The notes under the pieces: model-generated
The model's database searches: none
The model's input: the letters and a program-made list of their open reading frames with translations, nothing else
Told to the model about the DNA's origin: nothing
NCBI GenBank assembly: GCA_026225235.1
Contig: JAMFSK010000145.1
Location: forward strand, 1 to 46,150
Reading direction: 5' to 3'
Source of the DNA: Burkholderiales bacterium
Lineage (GTDB): Bacteria; Pseudomonadota; Gammaproteobacteria; Burkholderiales; Burkholderiaceae
Length of the DNA: 46,150 nucleotides
Part shown: positions 1-9,321 of the stretch, piece by piece
Layout: each line of letters starts with the position of its first letter
How positions within the stretch are numbered: the first letter of the stretch is position 1
Position numbers and translations under genes: made by a program

Positions 1-321
1 ATCCAAGGCCTGACTCGCGCGAAGTTTGCTGGCGGTCTCTTTCCGGGCGAGCACGGGATCGATGCCGGTGCCGACGTCGTCACGAAGCGCTTGCGCCTTG
101 GTGTGTGCGTCTTTGAGCGATACCGCGGGATATGCGCCGAGCCCAATCTCGCGCCGGCGGCCACCCACCATTACTCGCAGAATCCAAGATCGTGAGCCAG
201 TGGGAGTGATCTGCAGCGCCAGGCCGGCGACACGACCTACGGCGTGCTTGCCCGGAATGGATAGGCGCGACACAGCCAACGGGCCAAGCTCTTTTGCCAC
301 CTTGGGCATAGTGTCCGCCAT
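1..321 (-). CDS. P4-type tyrosine integrase, N-terminal part (runs off window)
   Basis: The first 107 codons of a site-specific recombinase read in one open frame from an ATG at 321 to the window edge. The visible part is the arm-type DNA-binding domain (DUF4102 type) of prophage P4-like integrases: a stretch reading GKHAVGRVAGLALQITPTG, then SWILRVMVGGRRREIGLG and a DVGTGIDPVLARKE segment. The catalytic domain with its tyrosine would lie outside the window. Family members insert genomic islands at the 3' ends of tRNA genes, and here the gene starts 250 bases from the 3' end of tRNA-Ser and points away from it, the usual arrangement. Whether the enzyme is intact cannot be seen. Confidence 0.88.
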   Translation of the reverse strand, partial: MADTMPKVAKELGPLAVSRLSIPGKHAVGRVAGLALQITPTGSRSWILRVMVGGRRREIGLGAYPAVSLKDAHTKAQALRDDVGTGIDPVLARKETASKLRASQALD

Positions 322-570
322 GCTTCGCTCTGAAAGGCCCGCACAGCGGGGCTTTGGAAGGTTCGACGGACAAAACGTGAAGAGGCGAGGCTAGTTTCTC
401 CGCCACATTCGTTAACCCACCGACCGACCCACCAAAAACTTTACGATTAATTCAGATTAAACGCAATTGGTCTGGACGGTTACGAAGTGATGAATGAGGC
501 GGAAAGCCTTTACTGGAGCGGGTTTCCGCGATTGATTCGGACGGTTCCAGATGTGGTCAGATGGGTGTCG
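322..570. other. Island-edge spacer between integrase and tRNA-Ser
   Basis: This stretch is more AT-rich than the surrounding genes and has no convincing gene. It separates the integrase start from the tRNA 3' end, so it should hold the integrase promoter and arm-type binding sites. I could not recognise specific repeats in it. By family behaviour the core attachment site would be the last bases of the tRNA gene itself. Confidence 0.5.
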
Positions 571-660
571 TGGCGGAGGCGGTGAGATTCGAACTCACGG
601 AAGGGTTACCCCTTCGCTGGTTTTCAAGACCAGTGCCTTAAACCGCTCGGCCACACCTCC
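571..660 (-). tRNA. tRNA-Ser(UGA)
   Basis: A 90-base class II tRNA with an encoded CCA end. The acceptor stem GGAGGTG pairs with CGCCTCC through one G-T wobble. The anticodon loop CTTGAAA gives TGA, which reads UCA codons. A long variable arm (around GCGAAGGGGTAACCCTTC) and a GTTCGAATC T-loop are visible. The 3' end faces the integrase gene at 321, so this is the likely attachment target of the adjoining island, and the insertion has left the tRNA complete. A TACAAT sequence on the minus strand at 721-726 could be its -10 element. Confidence 0.97.
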
Positions 661-877
661 TGCGTCGGCTCGAGGCGATTGTGCGTCGGGGAGACGCGCC
701 TCGATGCTGGCAAGGCGCGTATTGTAACCGACCCTGCGGTCTCTTTGGAACAGGCCCCGATAACAGGACCATAGTCGCGGCGAAGTGCTGCAGGGTGCCA
801 TCAGCCAGTTTCAGAGCCCGAGCGACCTCGCCCAAGCCCGTTAGGCCCCAGGCTCGCCCCGAGCCCACGCCCGCAAC

Positions 878-2071
878 TCACTCCTTCAAAAACAACCCCT
901 GCAGATCATTCAAGAACCGCTGCCCCATTGGCGTCGGCGCAATGTGCTGATGATCCCGCGTAATCAACCCCCGAGCCTCAGCCTCCAGCAACGGTTTCTC
1001 GATCGCGTTCATCGTCAGCCCCGTCCGCTCAAGGAACCGATGCACCGGAAACCCTTCATTGAGCCTCAGCGCATTCAGCATGAATTCAAACGGTAAGTCA
1101 GCCGTGCCGACTTCATGTTCTTCCTGTATCGGCTCCCGCTTCAGCGCCTGCTCGATATAAGTCGTCGGATGCTTGAACCGCACCTGCCGGATGATCCGCT
1201 CGGGAAACGACAACTTCCCATGCGCCCCCGCGCCGATCCCCAGGTAGTCCCCAAAGCGCCAGTAGTTTAGATTGTGTTTGCTCTGACGCTGGGGCTTGGC
1301 ATACGCCGACACTTCATACCGCTCGAGTCCCGCAGCCACTGCACGCTCATGAATCCAGTCCTGCATATCTGCCGACGTATCTTCGTCCGGAAGCGGCGGC
1401 GGATATTTCGCAAAGTAGGTATTAGGCTCAAGCGTGAGGTGATACAGCGACAAATGCGGCGACCCGAACGACAGCGCGGTTTCCACATCGGCCTTGCACT
1501 CGTCGAGCGTCTGCCCCGGAAGCGCAAACATCAGGTCCATATTGAAGTTGTCGAATACCTTCGAGGCGACATCAAGAGCGCTGCGCGCCTGGCCCGAATC
1601 ATGGATTCGCCCTAGCGATTTCAGATGCCGGTCATTGAAGCTCTGCACGCCGATCGACAAACGATTGACGCCCATCTCGCGGAATTGCCTGAACTTCTCG
1701 GCCTCGAATGTTCCGGGGTTCGCTTCAAGGGTGATCTCTGCATCGGCATCAACGGGCAATAGCGCTCGGATGTCGGACAGCAGGCGGTCGAGTCCCTTCG
1801 CGCTCAAGAGGCTCGGCGTGCCTCCGCCGATAAAAATCGTATGGATCCTACGGCCCCAGACGAGGGGGAGGGAGATTTCCAGGTCGGCACGCAGTGCATC
1901 GAGATACGTGTCTTCCGGAAAATCGCCTTCACCTTTCCACTCATGTGAATTGAAGTCGCAGTATGGGCACTTGCGCACGCACCACGGAAAGTGGACGTAC
2001 AGGGACAGCGGGGGCACCGCGGGTAACCGGATTTTTCCGGGGGCCAGAAAGGCCTGGGCGACGTTACTCAT
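878..2071 (-). CDS. hemW: Radical SAM heme chaperone HemW
   Basis: A 397-residue member of the HemN/HemW radical SAM family. The cluster-binding motif CVRKCPYC places the three iron-sulfur ligands at residues 31, 35 and 38. It is followed by IFIGGGTPSLL and the VNRLSIGVQSF segment that typify the family. HemW binds heme and passes it to acceptor proteins; it is often mis-annotated as oxygen-independent coproporphyrinogen oxidase, but the N-terminal extension and extra cysteine typical of true HemN are absent. The ATG at 2071 has GAGGT seven bases upstream and is preferred to a GTG two codons earlier. It follows rph and rdgB on the same strand, an order common in this family. Confidence 0.93.
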   Translation of the reverse strand: MSNVAQAFLAPGKIRLPAVPPLSLYVHFPWCVRKCPYCDFNSHEWKGEGDFPEDTYLDALRADLEISLPLVWGRRIHTIFIGGGTPSLLSAKGLDRLLSDIRALLPVDADAEITLEANPGTFEAEKFRQFREMGVNRLSIGVQSFNDRHLKSLGRIHDSGQARSALDVASKVFDNFNMDLMFALPGQTLDECKADVETALSFGSPHLSLYHLTLEPNTYFAKYPPPLPDEDTSADMQDWIHERAVAAGLERYEVSAYAKPQRQSKHNLNYWRFGDYLGIGAGAHGKLSFPERIIRQVRFKHPTTYIEQALKREPIQEEHEVGTADLPFEFMLNALRLNEGFPVHRFLERTGLTMNAIEKPLLEAEARGLITRDHQHIAPTPMGQRFLNDLQGLFLKE

Positions 2072-2217
2072 TTGCACTACCTCGCTGCACTCGACAGGGT
2101 CGAGGCGCTAAAAATCCTGTTCAACGGTGCTAAGTCGGCGACACCGACGCCGTGTGTCGCCTTCATCTCATTGCTCACGAACGAGCGCCTGAACATCGAG
2201 TTTCAAGCGTGTTCGCT

Positions 2218-2925
2218 TCAATCACGTTCTTTCAACTGCGACAGCAGATTTCGCAGGGCCATCGCCCGATGACTGACCGCATTCTTGACGTCTGGCGAGA
2301 GCTCGGCCGCTGTCATTCCCTGGTCCGGAAGATAAAACAAGGGATCGTAGCCAAACCCATGATCACCGTGCGGCGCTTCAGCGATTTCACCGAACCAGCG
2401 TCCGGCACCGATGATCGGTTCGGGATCGTCCGCGTGTTCGACGAAAGCGAGCACGCACACGTAGTGTCCGCGTCGATCGGTTTTGTTGGCGAGTTCGGCG
2501 AGCAGGTGGCGATTGTTCGCCGCATCGCTTTTTTCTCCGCCAGCGCGCAGGGCATAGCGTGCCGAGTAGACGCCGGGCGCGCCTTGCAGTGCTCGCACAC
2601 ACAGGCCTGAATCGTCGGCCAGTGCGGGTAGTCCGGTCAGGCGTGAGGCATGGCGCGCTTTTTCGAGGGCATTTTCGACGAAGGTCGCATGGGGTTCTTC
2701 AGCCTCGGGCACGCCGAGTTCGCCCTGTGTGACGAGGTCGAAACCGGCGTCGCCGAGCAGCGCGGCAAACTCGCGCAACTTGCCGGCATTGTTGGATGCC
2801 ACGACAACCCGCTGCCGCGAACCCGCCGCTACTGCGGTGCCTTGTCCGCTTGACGAACCCTGACTTTGACTCTGCTCTTGGCCTTGTTTCACCACATCAC
2901 TCCCCCGCATGCGCGCCGCGCTCAC
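2218..2925 (-). CDS. rdgB: dITP/XTP pyrophosphatase RdgB
   Basis: A Ham1/RdgB-family nucleotidase that hydrolyses dITP, XTP and ITP to monophosphates, keeping deaminated purines out of DNA and RNA. Family signatures are VVVASNNAGKLREF, then FVENALEKARHASRLTGLPALADDSG written in parts (ENALEKARHAS; LPALADDSGLCV), and SHRAMALRNL near the C-terminus. Conserved sequence begins only around residue 39 of this reading. The preceding Gln/Ser/Gly-rich leader is extra, and the start is uncertain: GTG 2925, ATG 2910, or a GTG near 2895 that has GGGGGA just upstream. It lies five bases after rph, so the two are probably co-transcribed. Confidence 0.92.
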   Translation of the reverse strand: MSAARMRGSDVVKQGQEQSQSQGSSSGQGTAVAAGSRQRVVVASNNAGKLREFAALLGDAGFDLVTQGELGVPEAEEPHATFVENALEKARHASRLTGLPALADDSGLCVRALQGAPGVYSARYALRAGGEKSDAANNRHLLAELANKTDRRGHYVCVLAFVEHADDPEPIIGAGRWFGEIAEAPHGDHGFGYDPLFYLPDQGMTAAELSPDVKNAVSHRAMALRNLLSQLKERD

Positions 2926-2930
2926 TCAAA

Positions 2931-3671
2931 TCAACTGTACAACTGCTCTAGCGCCTTGCGCTGCATTCTGATCAATTCATAGATGCCGTCCTGCGCGAGG
3001 TCGAGCAAGCCGTCCATCTCGTCGCGCGAGAAAGGCTCGCCTTCGGCGGTGCCCTGGACTTCGACGAGGCCGCCCGAACCCGTCATCACGACGTTCATAT
3101 CGGTGTCACACTGCGAATCCTCGGCGTAGTCGAGGTCGAGCAGGGCGCGGCCTTCATGCATGCCCACCGAGATGGCGGCGACAAAATCGGTGATCGGCGA
3201 TTCCTGGATCTTGCCGCTCGAAAGCAGCCGTGCGACGGCGTCGTGCGCGGCAACAAACGCGCCGGTGATGCTGGCCGTGCGTGTGCCGCCATCGGCCTGG
3301 ATCACGTCGCAGTCGATATGCAGGGTTCGCGAACCGAGTTTCTCGAGGTCGAACACGGCGCGCAGGGCACGCCCGATCAGGCGCTGGATTTCCTGGGTGC
3401 GGCCGGTCTGCTTGCCGCGTGAGGCTTCGCGGTCGCTGCGGGTATGGGTGGCGCGCGGAAGCATGCCGTATTCGGCGGTCAACCAGCCCTGGCCACGGTC
3501 GCGGAGGAATTCCGGCACGCGCTCGCTGATGCTTGCGGTGCAGATGACCTTGGTATCGCCGAACTCGATCAGCACGGAGCCCTCGGCGTGCTTGGTGAAC
3601 TGGCGGGTAATGCGCACTTCGCGCAACTGGTCGTGACTGCGACCGCTGGGGCGGGAAACGCTGGAGGACAT
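2931..3671 (-). CDS. rph: Ribonuclease PH
   Basis: A 246-residue phosphorolytic 3'-to-5' exoribonuclease that trims tRNA precursors. Recognisable blocks are [20 protein letters not shown] at the N-terminus, [33 protein letters not shown] and [19 protein letters not shown], all characteristic of the family. Length is close to the usual 238. It is the first gene of the minus-strand rph-rdgB-hemW run and diverges from yicC across about 165 bases that must hold both promoters. No strong ribosome site precedes the ATG at 3671, but conservation reaches almost to it. Confidence 0.95.
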   Translation of the reverse strand: MSSSVSRPSGRSHDQLREVRITRQFTKHAEGSVLIEFGDTKVICTASISERVPEFLRDRGQGWLTAEYGMLPRATHTRSDREASRGKQTGRTQEIQRLIGRALRAVFDLEKLGSRTLHIDCDVIQADGGTRTASITGAFVAAHDAVARLLSSGKIQESPITDFVAAISVGMHEGRALLDLDYAEDSQCDTDMNVVMTGSGGLVEVQGTAEGEPFSRDEMDGLLDLAQDGIYELIRMQRKALEQLYS

Positions 3672-3836
3672 GATGGAATCCGCAGAAAAGGAGGGCAGGG
3701 ACGACGAGCCCGAATCTTATCGCTAAACGGGCGACACTCTCCACCGTACAGCCGGGCCGGCTTGCGTCGCGAAATGCGATAATCCACGCTTCGATTGCTT
3801 CAGGCGGCTCAGGCCGCTCTAACGCGGAACTGGACG

Positions 3837-4772
3837 ATGATCTACAGCATGACGGGCTATGCCAGCGTGACCCGCGAACTCGCGGGTGACAACGCAGGCA
3901 GCGATGCGGGCGCCGCAGTCGCCAGCGTCTCGGTGGAGTTGCGGACAGTGAACTCCCGTTTTCTGGACCTGAACTTCCGGATGCCAGAAGAGGTGCGGGT
4001 GTCGGAGCCGACGTTGCGCGAGATGCTGATGAACAAGCTGTCACGCGGCAAAGTGGATATTCGCATCAATATCCAGCGCGGCGATACGTCGCACGGCGGT
4101 GCGCTGCAGCCTCTCGCTCTTACCCAATTGCGCACGCTTGAAGACGAGGTCCTAGCGGCATTCCCGGACGCGGAGCGTCTGCGGGTGGGCGAGATCCTGC
4201 GCTGGCCGGGTGTCTTGTCCGAAAGTGCGGTGTCCGCCGATGTGCTCCGTGATGCCGTGCTTGCCTGTGGCAAGGAAGCCGTGCGTGAGCTGGTCGACGT
4301 CCGTGCACGCGAAGGGGCACAGCTTGCGACGATGCTGCTCTCCAACGTCACCGAGATGGAAACGATTGTCACGCGGATTACCCCCCTCGTGCCGGAGCTG
4401 GTGGCCAGGCAGCAGGCCAAGATCGTCGAGCGTCTCAACGAGGCACTGGGTCTGAGCACGCCGGATTCGGGGTCGACCATCGTCACGCGCGAAGAAGCGG
4501 CGGAGCGGATTCGCCAGGAAGTCACGATGTACGGCATTCGCATCGACATCGCGGAGGAGATCTCGCGGCTCAATGCGCATCTGAAGGAAACGCGTCACGT
4601 GATCGAGAAGGGCGGCAAGGTCGGCAAACGCCTCGATTTCATGATGCAGGAACTGAACCGGGAAGCGAACACGTTGGGCTCGAAGGCCGCCGCGAAGGAG
4701 CTGGCCGATGCGTCGATGACGCTGAAGTTGCTAATCGAGCAGATGCGCGAGCAAGTCCAGAACCTGGAGTAA
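3837..4772 (+). CDS. yicC: YicC family endoribonuclease-like protein
   Basis: A 311-residue protein opening with [11 protein letters not shown], the hallmark N-terminus of the YicC family, so I chose the ATG at 3837 rather than the TTG at 3795. The C-terminal DUF1732 region is present, including [20 protein letters not shown] and a helical tail ending [14 protein letters not shown]. YicC proteins are reported to act in RNA turnover, including decay of the small RNA RyhB in E. coli. That molecular role is family knowledge, not visible here. It is the first gene of a plus-strand set with gmk only seven bases downstream, implying one transcript. Confidence 0.92.
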   Translation: MIYSMTGYASVTRELAGDNAGSDAGAAVASVSVELRTVNSRFLDLNFRMPEEVRVSEPTLREMLMNKLSRGKVDIRINIQRGDTSHGGALQPLALTQLRTLEDEVLAAFPDAERLRVGEILRWPGVLSESAVSADVLRDAVLACGKEAVRELVDVRAREGAQLATMLLSNVTEMETIVTRITPLVPELVARQQAKIVERLNEALGLSTPDSGSTIVTREEAAERIRQEVTMYGIRIDIAEEISRLNAHLKETRHVIEKGGKVGKRLDFMMQELNREANTLGSKAAAKELADASMTLKLLIEQMREQVQNLE

Positions 4773-4779
4773 AACAAGA

Positions 4780-5508
4780 ATGAACGACAAGATTCCGCGC
4801 GACGCCCGCGCTGTACAGGCCGAACAGCGCGCTGTCGAGCCGGTCTCGCCGGCTGGCAAGCCGCTCGAATACACCGGGGACTATCCGGGCAACCTGTTCA
4901 TGGTGGTGGCGCCGTCAGGGGCCGGCAAGTCGACGCTGGTCAACGCGCTGCTCGAGCAGGACGATGCGATCCGTCTGTCGATCTCGTACACGACGCGCCC
5001 GCCGCGTCCGAACGAGAAGCATGGCCGCGAGTATCTGTTCTGCACCAAAGAGGAGTTTGCGGAGCGTCGCCGCGCGGGGGAGTTTCTGGAAAGTGCTGAA
5101 GTGCATGGCAATTTCTACGCGACTTCGCGTGTCTGGATCGAAGACCAGATGCGCAACGGCCGCGATGTGCTCCTCGAGATCGACTGGCAGGGCGCGTTGC
5201 AGGTGCGCAAACAGTTCCGCAATGCAGTGGGTATCTTCATCCTGCCGCCTTCACTCGAAGTGCTCGAGGAACGGCTGCGCAAGCGGGGCCAGGATGAACA
5301 GAATGTGATCGTCCGGCGCCTGCTGGCGGCGGGTAGCGAGATCGCCCATGCACCGGATTTCGAGTACGTGGTGATCAACGAGTCGTTCCCGCGGGCACTC
5401 GCCGAACTGCAATGTGTGGTCGCCGCGACCCGGCTTCGTTGCGCTTCGCAGTACGCGCGGCACACCGAATTGTTCATGCAATTGGGTATCCATTTGTCGC
5501 AGTCGTGA
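4780..5508 (+). CDS. gmk: Guanylate kinase
   Basis: Converts GMP and ATP to GDP and ADP. The Walker A sequence APSGAGKST is at residues 44-52. The GMP-binding region follows with [19 protein letters not shown] and [15 protein letters not shown], and the lid region has [11 protein letters not shown]. At 242 residues it is about 35 longer than usual because of a polar N-terminal extension before [11 protein letters not shown]. Related Burkholderia enzymes start closer to that motif, so a later start cannot be excluded, although none obvious is seen. It sits between yicC and rpoZ, upstream of spoT, tying GMP supply to alarmone metabolism. Confidence 0.95.
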   Translation: MNDKIPRDARAVQAEQRAVEPVSPAGKPLEYTGDYPGNLFMVVAPSGAGKSTLVNALLEQDDAIRLSISYTTRPPRPNEKHGREYLFCTKEEFAERRRAGEFLESAEVHGNFYATSRVWIEDQMRNGRDVLLEIDWQGALQVRKQFRNAVGIFILPPSLEVLEERLRKRGQDEQNVIVRRLLAAGSEIAHAPDFEYVVINESFPRALAELQCVVAATRLRCASQYARHTELFMQLGIHLSQS

Positions 5509-5616
5509 GCGGTACCGTGTCGCCGTGTGTCATGCTGTTGTTCGGCACCCCTGGGGTGTCAGTGATGCGCGCGGCGCTTCATGTAGAATACGAAGCATAT
5601 AAAGAAGGAACACACC

Positions 5617-5820
5617 ATGGCTCGCATCACCGTCGAAGACTGCCTCAAGCAGATTCCGAACCGTTTTGAACTCGCGCTGGCTGCGACCTATCGTGCGCGC
5701 CAACTCGCTCAAGGCCATACGCCGAAGATCGAAAGCCGTGACAAACCCACCGTCGTCGCCCTGCGCGAAATCGCAGAAGGCAAGATTGGCGTCGAAATGT
5801 TGAAGAAAGTGCCGGTCTGA
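5617..5820 (+). CDS. rpoZ: RNA polymerase omega subunit
   Basis: A 67-residue protein starting [20 protein letters not shown], the conserved omega N-terminus, with [14 protein letters not shown] next and a short helical C-terminus. Omega helps fold and hold the beta-prime subunit and forms part of a ppGpp-binding site in proteobacteria. An AAGAAGGAA ribosome site lies just before the ATG. A TAGAAT at 5584-5589 could be a -10 element for its own promoter, without a clear -35. Position between gmk and spoT is the standard proteobacterial order. Confidence 0.97.
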   Translation: MARITVEDCLKQIPNRFELALAATYRARQLAQGHTPKIESRDKPTVVALREIAEGKIGVEMLKKVPV

Positions 5821-5925
5821 CTGGCCTAGGCACACAACACGTATCAGCATCGTTAAGGAAGCGCTCTCAGGTATCTAGCCTCTGCGAGCGCAGCGCATTC
5901 GACATACTTTTTGATGGAGGCGAGC

Positions 5926-8304
5926 ATGAGTTCCGATTCCTCATCCGCCTCCTTGTCCGTCGAATCGCCAGCGACCTCGAAAGCCGCGTCTGCGCGCAAA
6001 TACATCGATGCCGTTCTCGAGCAGTCGTTCCGGCATTTGTTCGGACCGACGGCCACCCCCGAACAGCCCCGCAAACTCGATGTCGTTTCAATCGCGAAAC
6101 TGACGGCGACGCTGTCGGCATACCTCAAGAAAAATGAGCTGAAGGACGTCAAAGCGGCGTTCCACTTCAGCGACGAGGCGCACCTCGGCCAATATCGGCA
6201 AAGCGGCGAACCCTATATCACCCATCCGGTCGCGGTCGCTGAGATCTGCGCCGACTGGAAGCTCGACGCCCAGTCGATCATGGCGGCCCTGCTCCATGAT
6301 GTGATGGAAGACCAGGGTGTCACGAAGACGGAACTCGCCGAGCGTTTCGGGCCCAAGGTCGCCGAACTGGTCGACGGTCTGTCGAAGCTCGACAAGATGG
6401 AGTTTCGCAATCGCGAGGAAGCTCAGGCGGAAAACTTCCGCAAGATGTTGCTCGCCATGGCGCGCGATGTCCGGGTGATTCTCGTGAAGCTTGCGGATCG
6501 CTTGCACAATATGCGCACGCTCGGCGCGGTGCCGACCGAGAAGCGGCGCCGTGTCGCGCGCGAGACGCTCGACATCTACGCGCCGATCGCGCACCGGCTC
6601 GGGCTGAACAATACGTTTCGCGAGCTGCAGGACCTGAGTTTTGCGAATTTCAATCCGCGGCGCTATGCGACGCTGGAAAAAGCGGTCAAGGCCGCGCGCG
6701 GCAATCGCCGTGAAGTGGTGGGCAAGATCCTCGAATCGGTTCAGCGTTCGCTCTCCGACGCGAAGATCGTCGCGGATGTGAACGGCCGCGAGAAGACGAT
6801 TTTCAGCATCTATCAGAAGATGCGCGACAAGCAGTTATCGTTCTCGCAAGTGCTCGACGTCTATGGCTTTCGTGTCGTGGTCGAGCAGCCGCTTGAATGC
6901 TATATGTGTGTCGGTGCCTTGCACGCGCTTTATAAACCGGTGCCGGGCAAGTTCAAGGATTACATCGCGATCCCGAAGGTCAATGGCTACCAGTCGCTCC
7001 ATACGACGCTGGTTGGCCCGTTCGGGACGCCAATCGAATTCCAGATTCGCACGCGCAAGATGCACGAGATCGCCGAATCGGGCGTGGCCGCGCATTGGCT
7101 GTACAAGAACGGTAGCGCCGATCTCAACGATGTGCAGAAGCGGGCCCATCAATGGTTGAGCTCGCTACTCGACATCCAGTCCGAAGCGGGCGATTCGACG
7201 GAATTCCTCGAGCAAGTGAAGATCGACCTGTTCCCGGATGCGGTCTATGTCTTTACGCCGAAGTCCCGGATCATGCCGTTGCCACGCGGCGCGACTGCGC
7301 TCGACTTTGCTTACGGTGTGCATAGCGACCTGGGGAATCAGTGCGTCGCGGTGAAGATCAACAATGAGTTGCTACCCTTGCGCACGGAGCTCAAGAGTGG
7401 CGATATCGTCGAGGTGATCACGGCACCGTATTCGAAGCCGAACCCTGCGTGGCTCGGGTTTGTGCGGACAGGCAAGGCGCGCGCGGCGATTCGCCATTAT
7501 CTGAAGACGATGCGGTTTAACGAGTCGGTGCAGCTTGGTGAACGGCTGGTCGATCAGGCACTGAAGGGGTATCGACTGTCGTTGACGGACGTTACCCCCG
7601 AGATCTGGGAGAAGTTGTCGCTGTGGACCGGTAATCGTAATCGTCAGGAGCTGTTTGCCGACATCGGCCTGGGTCGTGATGTGGCCGCGGTCATGGCCAA
7701 GCGGCTTGAAGTGTTGATGAGCGGACGCGAAGGCGACCCCGCAGACGGCCTGACCGACGAAGACGTGCACCATCAAGGTGGAGCGGGCGGAGCGGCGGTG
7801 GTGATTACCGGCACCGAAGGGATGTCGGTACAGTTGTCGTCGTGCTGCCGTCCGATCCCCGGTGACGCGATCATGGGCTATATCGGCATCGGGCTCGGCA
7901 TGGCGATCCACACGGCCGATTGCCGCGTGGCGCAGCGTATTCATCGGCGCGACCCTGAACGCTGGATCGACGTGGCATGGGCTCCGCAGCCTGGGCGTCT
8001 GTTCGATGTGGGCGTCAAGGTGCTGGTGAAGAGCGCCAAGGGTGTATTCGCGCGAGTCGCGGGCGACATCACCTCGGCCGACGCGAATATCGTTCACGTC
8101 GCGATGGATGAAAACATCGCTCAGGAAATCACTGAGCTACGCTTCATCATCCAGGTCAGCGACCGTGTGCATCTCGCACACGTCATGCGCCGCACTCGAG
8201 GGAATCCTGACGTCGTGCGGATCGGTCGCGAGCGTCCGAGCGAGGATCCGCCGGGTCGACACGATGGCGGAATCCGCATCGAGCGCGATCGACGGGACTT
8301 CTGA
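5926..8304 (+). CDS. spoT: Bifunctional (p)ppGpp synthetase/hydrolase
   Basis: A 792-residue RelA/SpoT homologue controlling the stringent response. In order: an HD hydrolase domain with LLHDVMED and DRLHNMRTLG, suggesting an active hydrolase; a synthetase domain containing YQKMRDKQLSFSQVLDVYGF and KDYIAIPKVNGYQSLHTT; a TGS domain (VYVFTPKSRIMPLPRGATALDFAYG, seen in parts); a conserved-cysteine region around LSSCCRPIPGD; and a C-terminal ACT-type domain. Intact HD residues favour SpoT over RelA. The ATG at 5926 has GGAGG five bases upstream and was chosen over ATG 5914. It lies 105 bases after rpoZ, probably in the same operon. Confidence 0.95.
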   Translation: MSSDSSSASLSVESPATSKAASARKYIDAVLEQSFRHLFGPTATPEQPRKLDVVSIAKLTATLSAYLKKNELKDVKAAFHFSDEAHLGQYRQSGEPYITHPVAVAEICADWKLDAQSIMAALLHDVMEDQGVTKTELAERFGPKVAELVDGLSKLDKMEFRNREEAQAENFRKMLLAMARDVRVILVKLADRLHNMRTLGAVPTEKRRRVARETLDIYAPIAHRLGLNNTFRELQDLSFANFNPRRYATLEKAVKAARGNRREVVGKILESVQRSLSDAKIVADVNGREKTIFSIYQKMRDKQLSFSQVLDVYGFRVVVEQPLECYMCVGALHALYKPVPGKFKDYIAIPKVNGYQSLHTTLVGPFGTPIEFQIRTRKMHEIAESGVAAHWLYKNGSADLNDVQKRAHQWLSSLLDIQSEAGDSTEFLEQVKIDLFPDAVYVFTPKSRIMPLPRGATALDFAYGVHSDLGNQCVAVKINNELLPLRTELKSGDIVEVITAPYSKPNPAWLGFVRTGKARAAIRHYLKTMRFNESVQLGERLVDQALKGYRLSLTDVTPEIWEKLSLWTGNRNRQELFADIGLGRDVAAVMAKRLEVLMSGREGDPADGLTDEDVHHQGGAGGAAVVITGTEGMSVQLSSCCRPIPGDAIMGYIGIGLGMAIHTADCRVAQRIHRRDPERWIDVAWAPQPGRLFDVGVKVLVKSAKGVFARVAGDITSADANIVHVAMDENIAQEITELRFIIQVSDRVHLAHVMRRTRGNPDVVRIGRERPSEDPPGRHDGGIRIERDRRDF

Positions 8305-8331
8305 TCGGGCCTATTTGGTCTATCTGAACGG

Positions 8332-8898
8332 TTAGTCGGTTGATGGCGACGGATAGTTGACGTCGAGGATCTCGATCTGCTCAGTGCCCGCAGGTGTCTG
8401 CAGTGGCACCACATCACCTATCCGAGCTTTGACAAGCGCACGGGCGATCGGTGAAATCCAGCTGACTCTGCCGAGATCGAGATCGACCTCATCAATACCC
8501 ACGATGTTGATCCGATGCTCGGTGCCGTCCTTGGTCGCATAGTCGACCGTCGCCCCGAAGAACACCTGGTCGCGATTTTCCTGCTTGCTTGCATCGACGA
8601 CTTCGGCGATGTCGAGCCGCTTGGTGAGGAAGCGCAGGCGGCGATCGATTTCACGCAGACGTCGCTTGCCATAGATATAGTCGCCGTTCTCGGAGCGATC
8701 GCCGTTTGAGGCGGCCCACGATACGAGGCGCACGACCTCCGGCCGGTCGACATCGATGAGATGCAACAGCTCGTCTTTGAGACGCGTGTAGCCGGCCGGC
8801 GTGATGTAGTTCTTCGAGCCGGCGGGGATTGGCGGGGCCGTCCCTTCGAGATCCTCGTCGTCCGTCTCGGACGATTCTTTGACAAACGCTTTGTTCAT
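8332..8898 (-). CDS. greB: Transcription elongation factor GreB
   Basis: A 188-residue Gre factor that rescues backtracked RNA polymerase by stimulating transcript cleavage. The N-terminal coiled coil contains YITPAGYTRLKDELLHLI and SENGDYIYGKRRLREIDRR, with the acidic tip residues typical of Gre factors. The C-terminal FKBP-like domain includes VDLDLGRVSWISPIARAL. The KRRLREIDRRLRFL stretch matches GreB better than GreA. Start is the ATG at 8898 (MNKAFVKESS); a longer reading to 8979 has no support. It converges with spoT, only 27 bases apart. Confidence 0.95.
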   Translation of the reverse strand: MNKAFVKESSETDDEDLEGTAPPIPAGSKNYITPAGYTRLKDELLHLIDVDRPEVVRLVSWAASNGDRSENGDYIYGKRRLREIDRRLRFLTKRLDIAEVVDASKQENRDQVFFGATVDYATKDGTEHRINIVGIDEVDLDLGRVSWISPIARALVKARIGDVVPLQTPAGTEQIEILDVNYPSPSTD

Positions 8899-9015
8899 GA
8901 TATGGGCCAGTACGTCTGGCGACGCAGAAGTACCTAATGTTAAAGCATAGGCCTTCGCCCGCAAAAAGGGGCTTTTCAAAGCGGAAAGTCGCCGCTATAA
9001 TCTTGCTTCTGATGT

Positions 9016-9092
9016 GCGGCTGTAGCTCAGATGGATAGAGTACTTGGCTACGAACCAAGGGGTCGTGGGTTCGAATCCTGCCAGCCGCACCA
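9016..9092 (+). tRNA. tRNA-Arg(ACG)
   Basis: A 77-base tRNA with CCA encoded. GCGGCTG pairs with CAGCCGC in the acceptor stem. The anticodon loop CTACGAA sits between CTTGG and CCAAG, giving ACG, which is modified to ICG in bacteria and reads most CGN codons. The T-arm GTGGGTTCGAATCCTGC is canonical. A terminator follows at once. Confidence 0.97.
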
Positions 9093-9117
9093 CTAATATG
9101 TTGTATGCATTCGATGG

Positions 9118-9151
9118 CCCGGAGCGTTGTTTCTCCGGGTCGTTTTCTTTT
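9118..9151 (+). terminator. Rho-independent terminator after tRNA-Arg
   Basis: CCCGGAG (9118-9124) and CTCCGGG (9133-9139) form a seven-pair stem with an eight-base loop, followed by a T-rich run TCGTTTTCTTTT. Placement 26 bases after the tRNA fits its terminator. Confidence 0.85.
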
Positions 9152-9232
9152 GCGCGATTGAATCGTGGGTCGTCGTTTCTATACAGTCAGCCAATATCTC
9201 TTGGTCTTAAGACAGATATAGAAGATTTCACA

Positions 9233-9265
9233 AAAAAGGGCCGTTCATCTGAAAGGCCCTTTTCG
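9233..9265. terminator. Bidirectional terminator hairpin
   Basis: AAAAGGGCC (9234-9242) pairs with GGCCCTTTT (9255-9263) around a 12-base loop, with A-rich and T-rich flanks, so it could end transcripts from either side: read-through of tRNA-Arg, or the minus-strand IS5-like gene. Confidence 0.75.
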
Positions 9266-9321
9266 TTTCTACTGCGTTCGTTTCATGTTGGTATCCGACG
9301 GAAGTCTGCGCTCGACTCTGT

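Noticed and set aside
595..868. Minus-strand frames across and beside tRNA-Ser
   Set aside because: They include the tRNA sequence itself and have no coding signature.
3154..4044. 296-codon minus-strand frame spanning rph and the yicC start
   Set aside because: Overlaps rph in a different frame; very Arg/Pro/Ser-rich, typical shadow. The divergent promoters must lie here.
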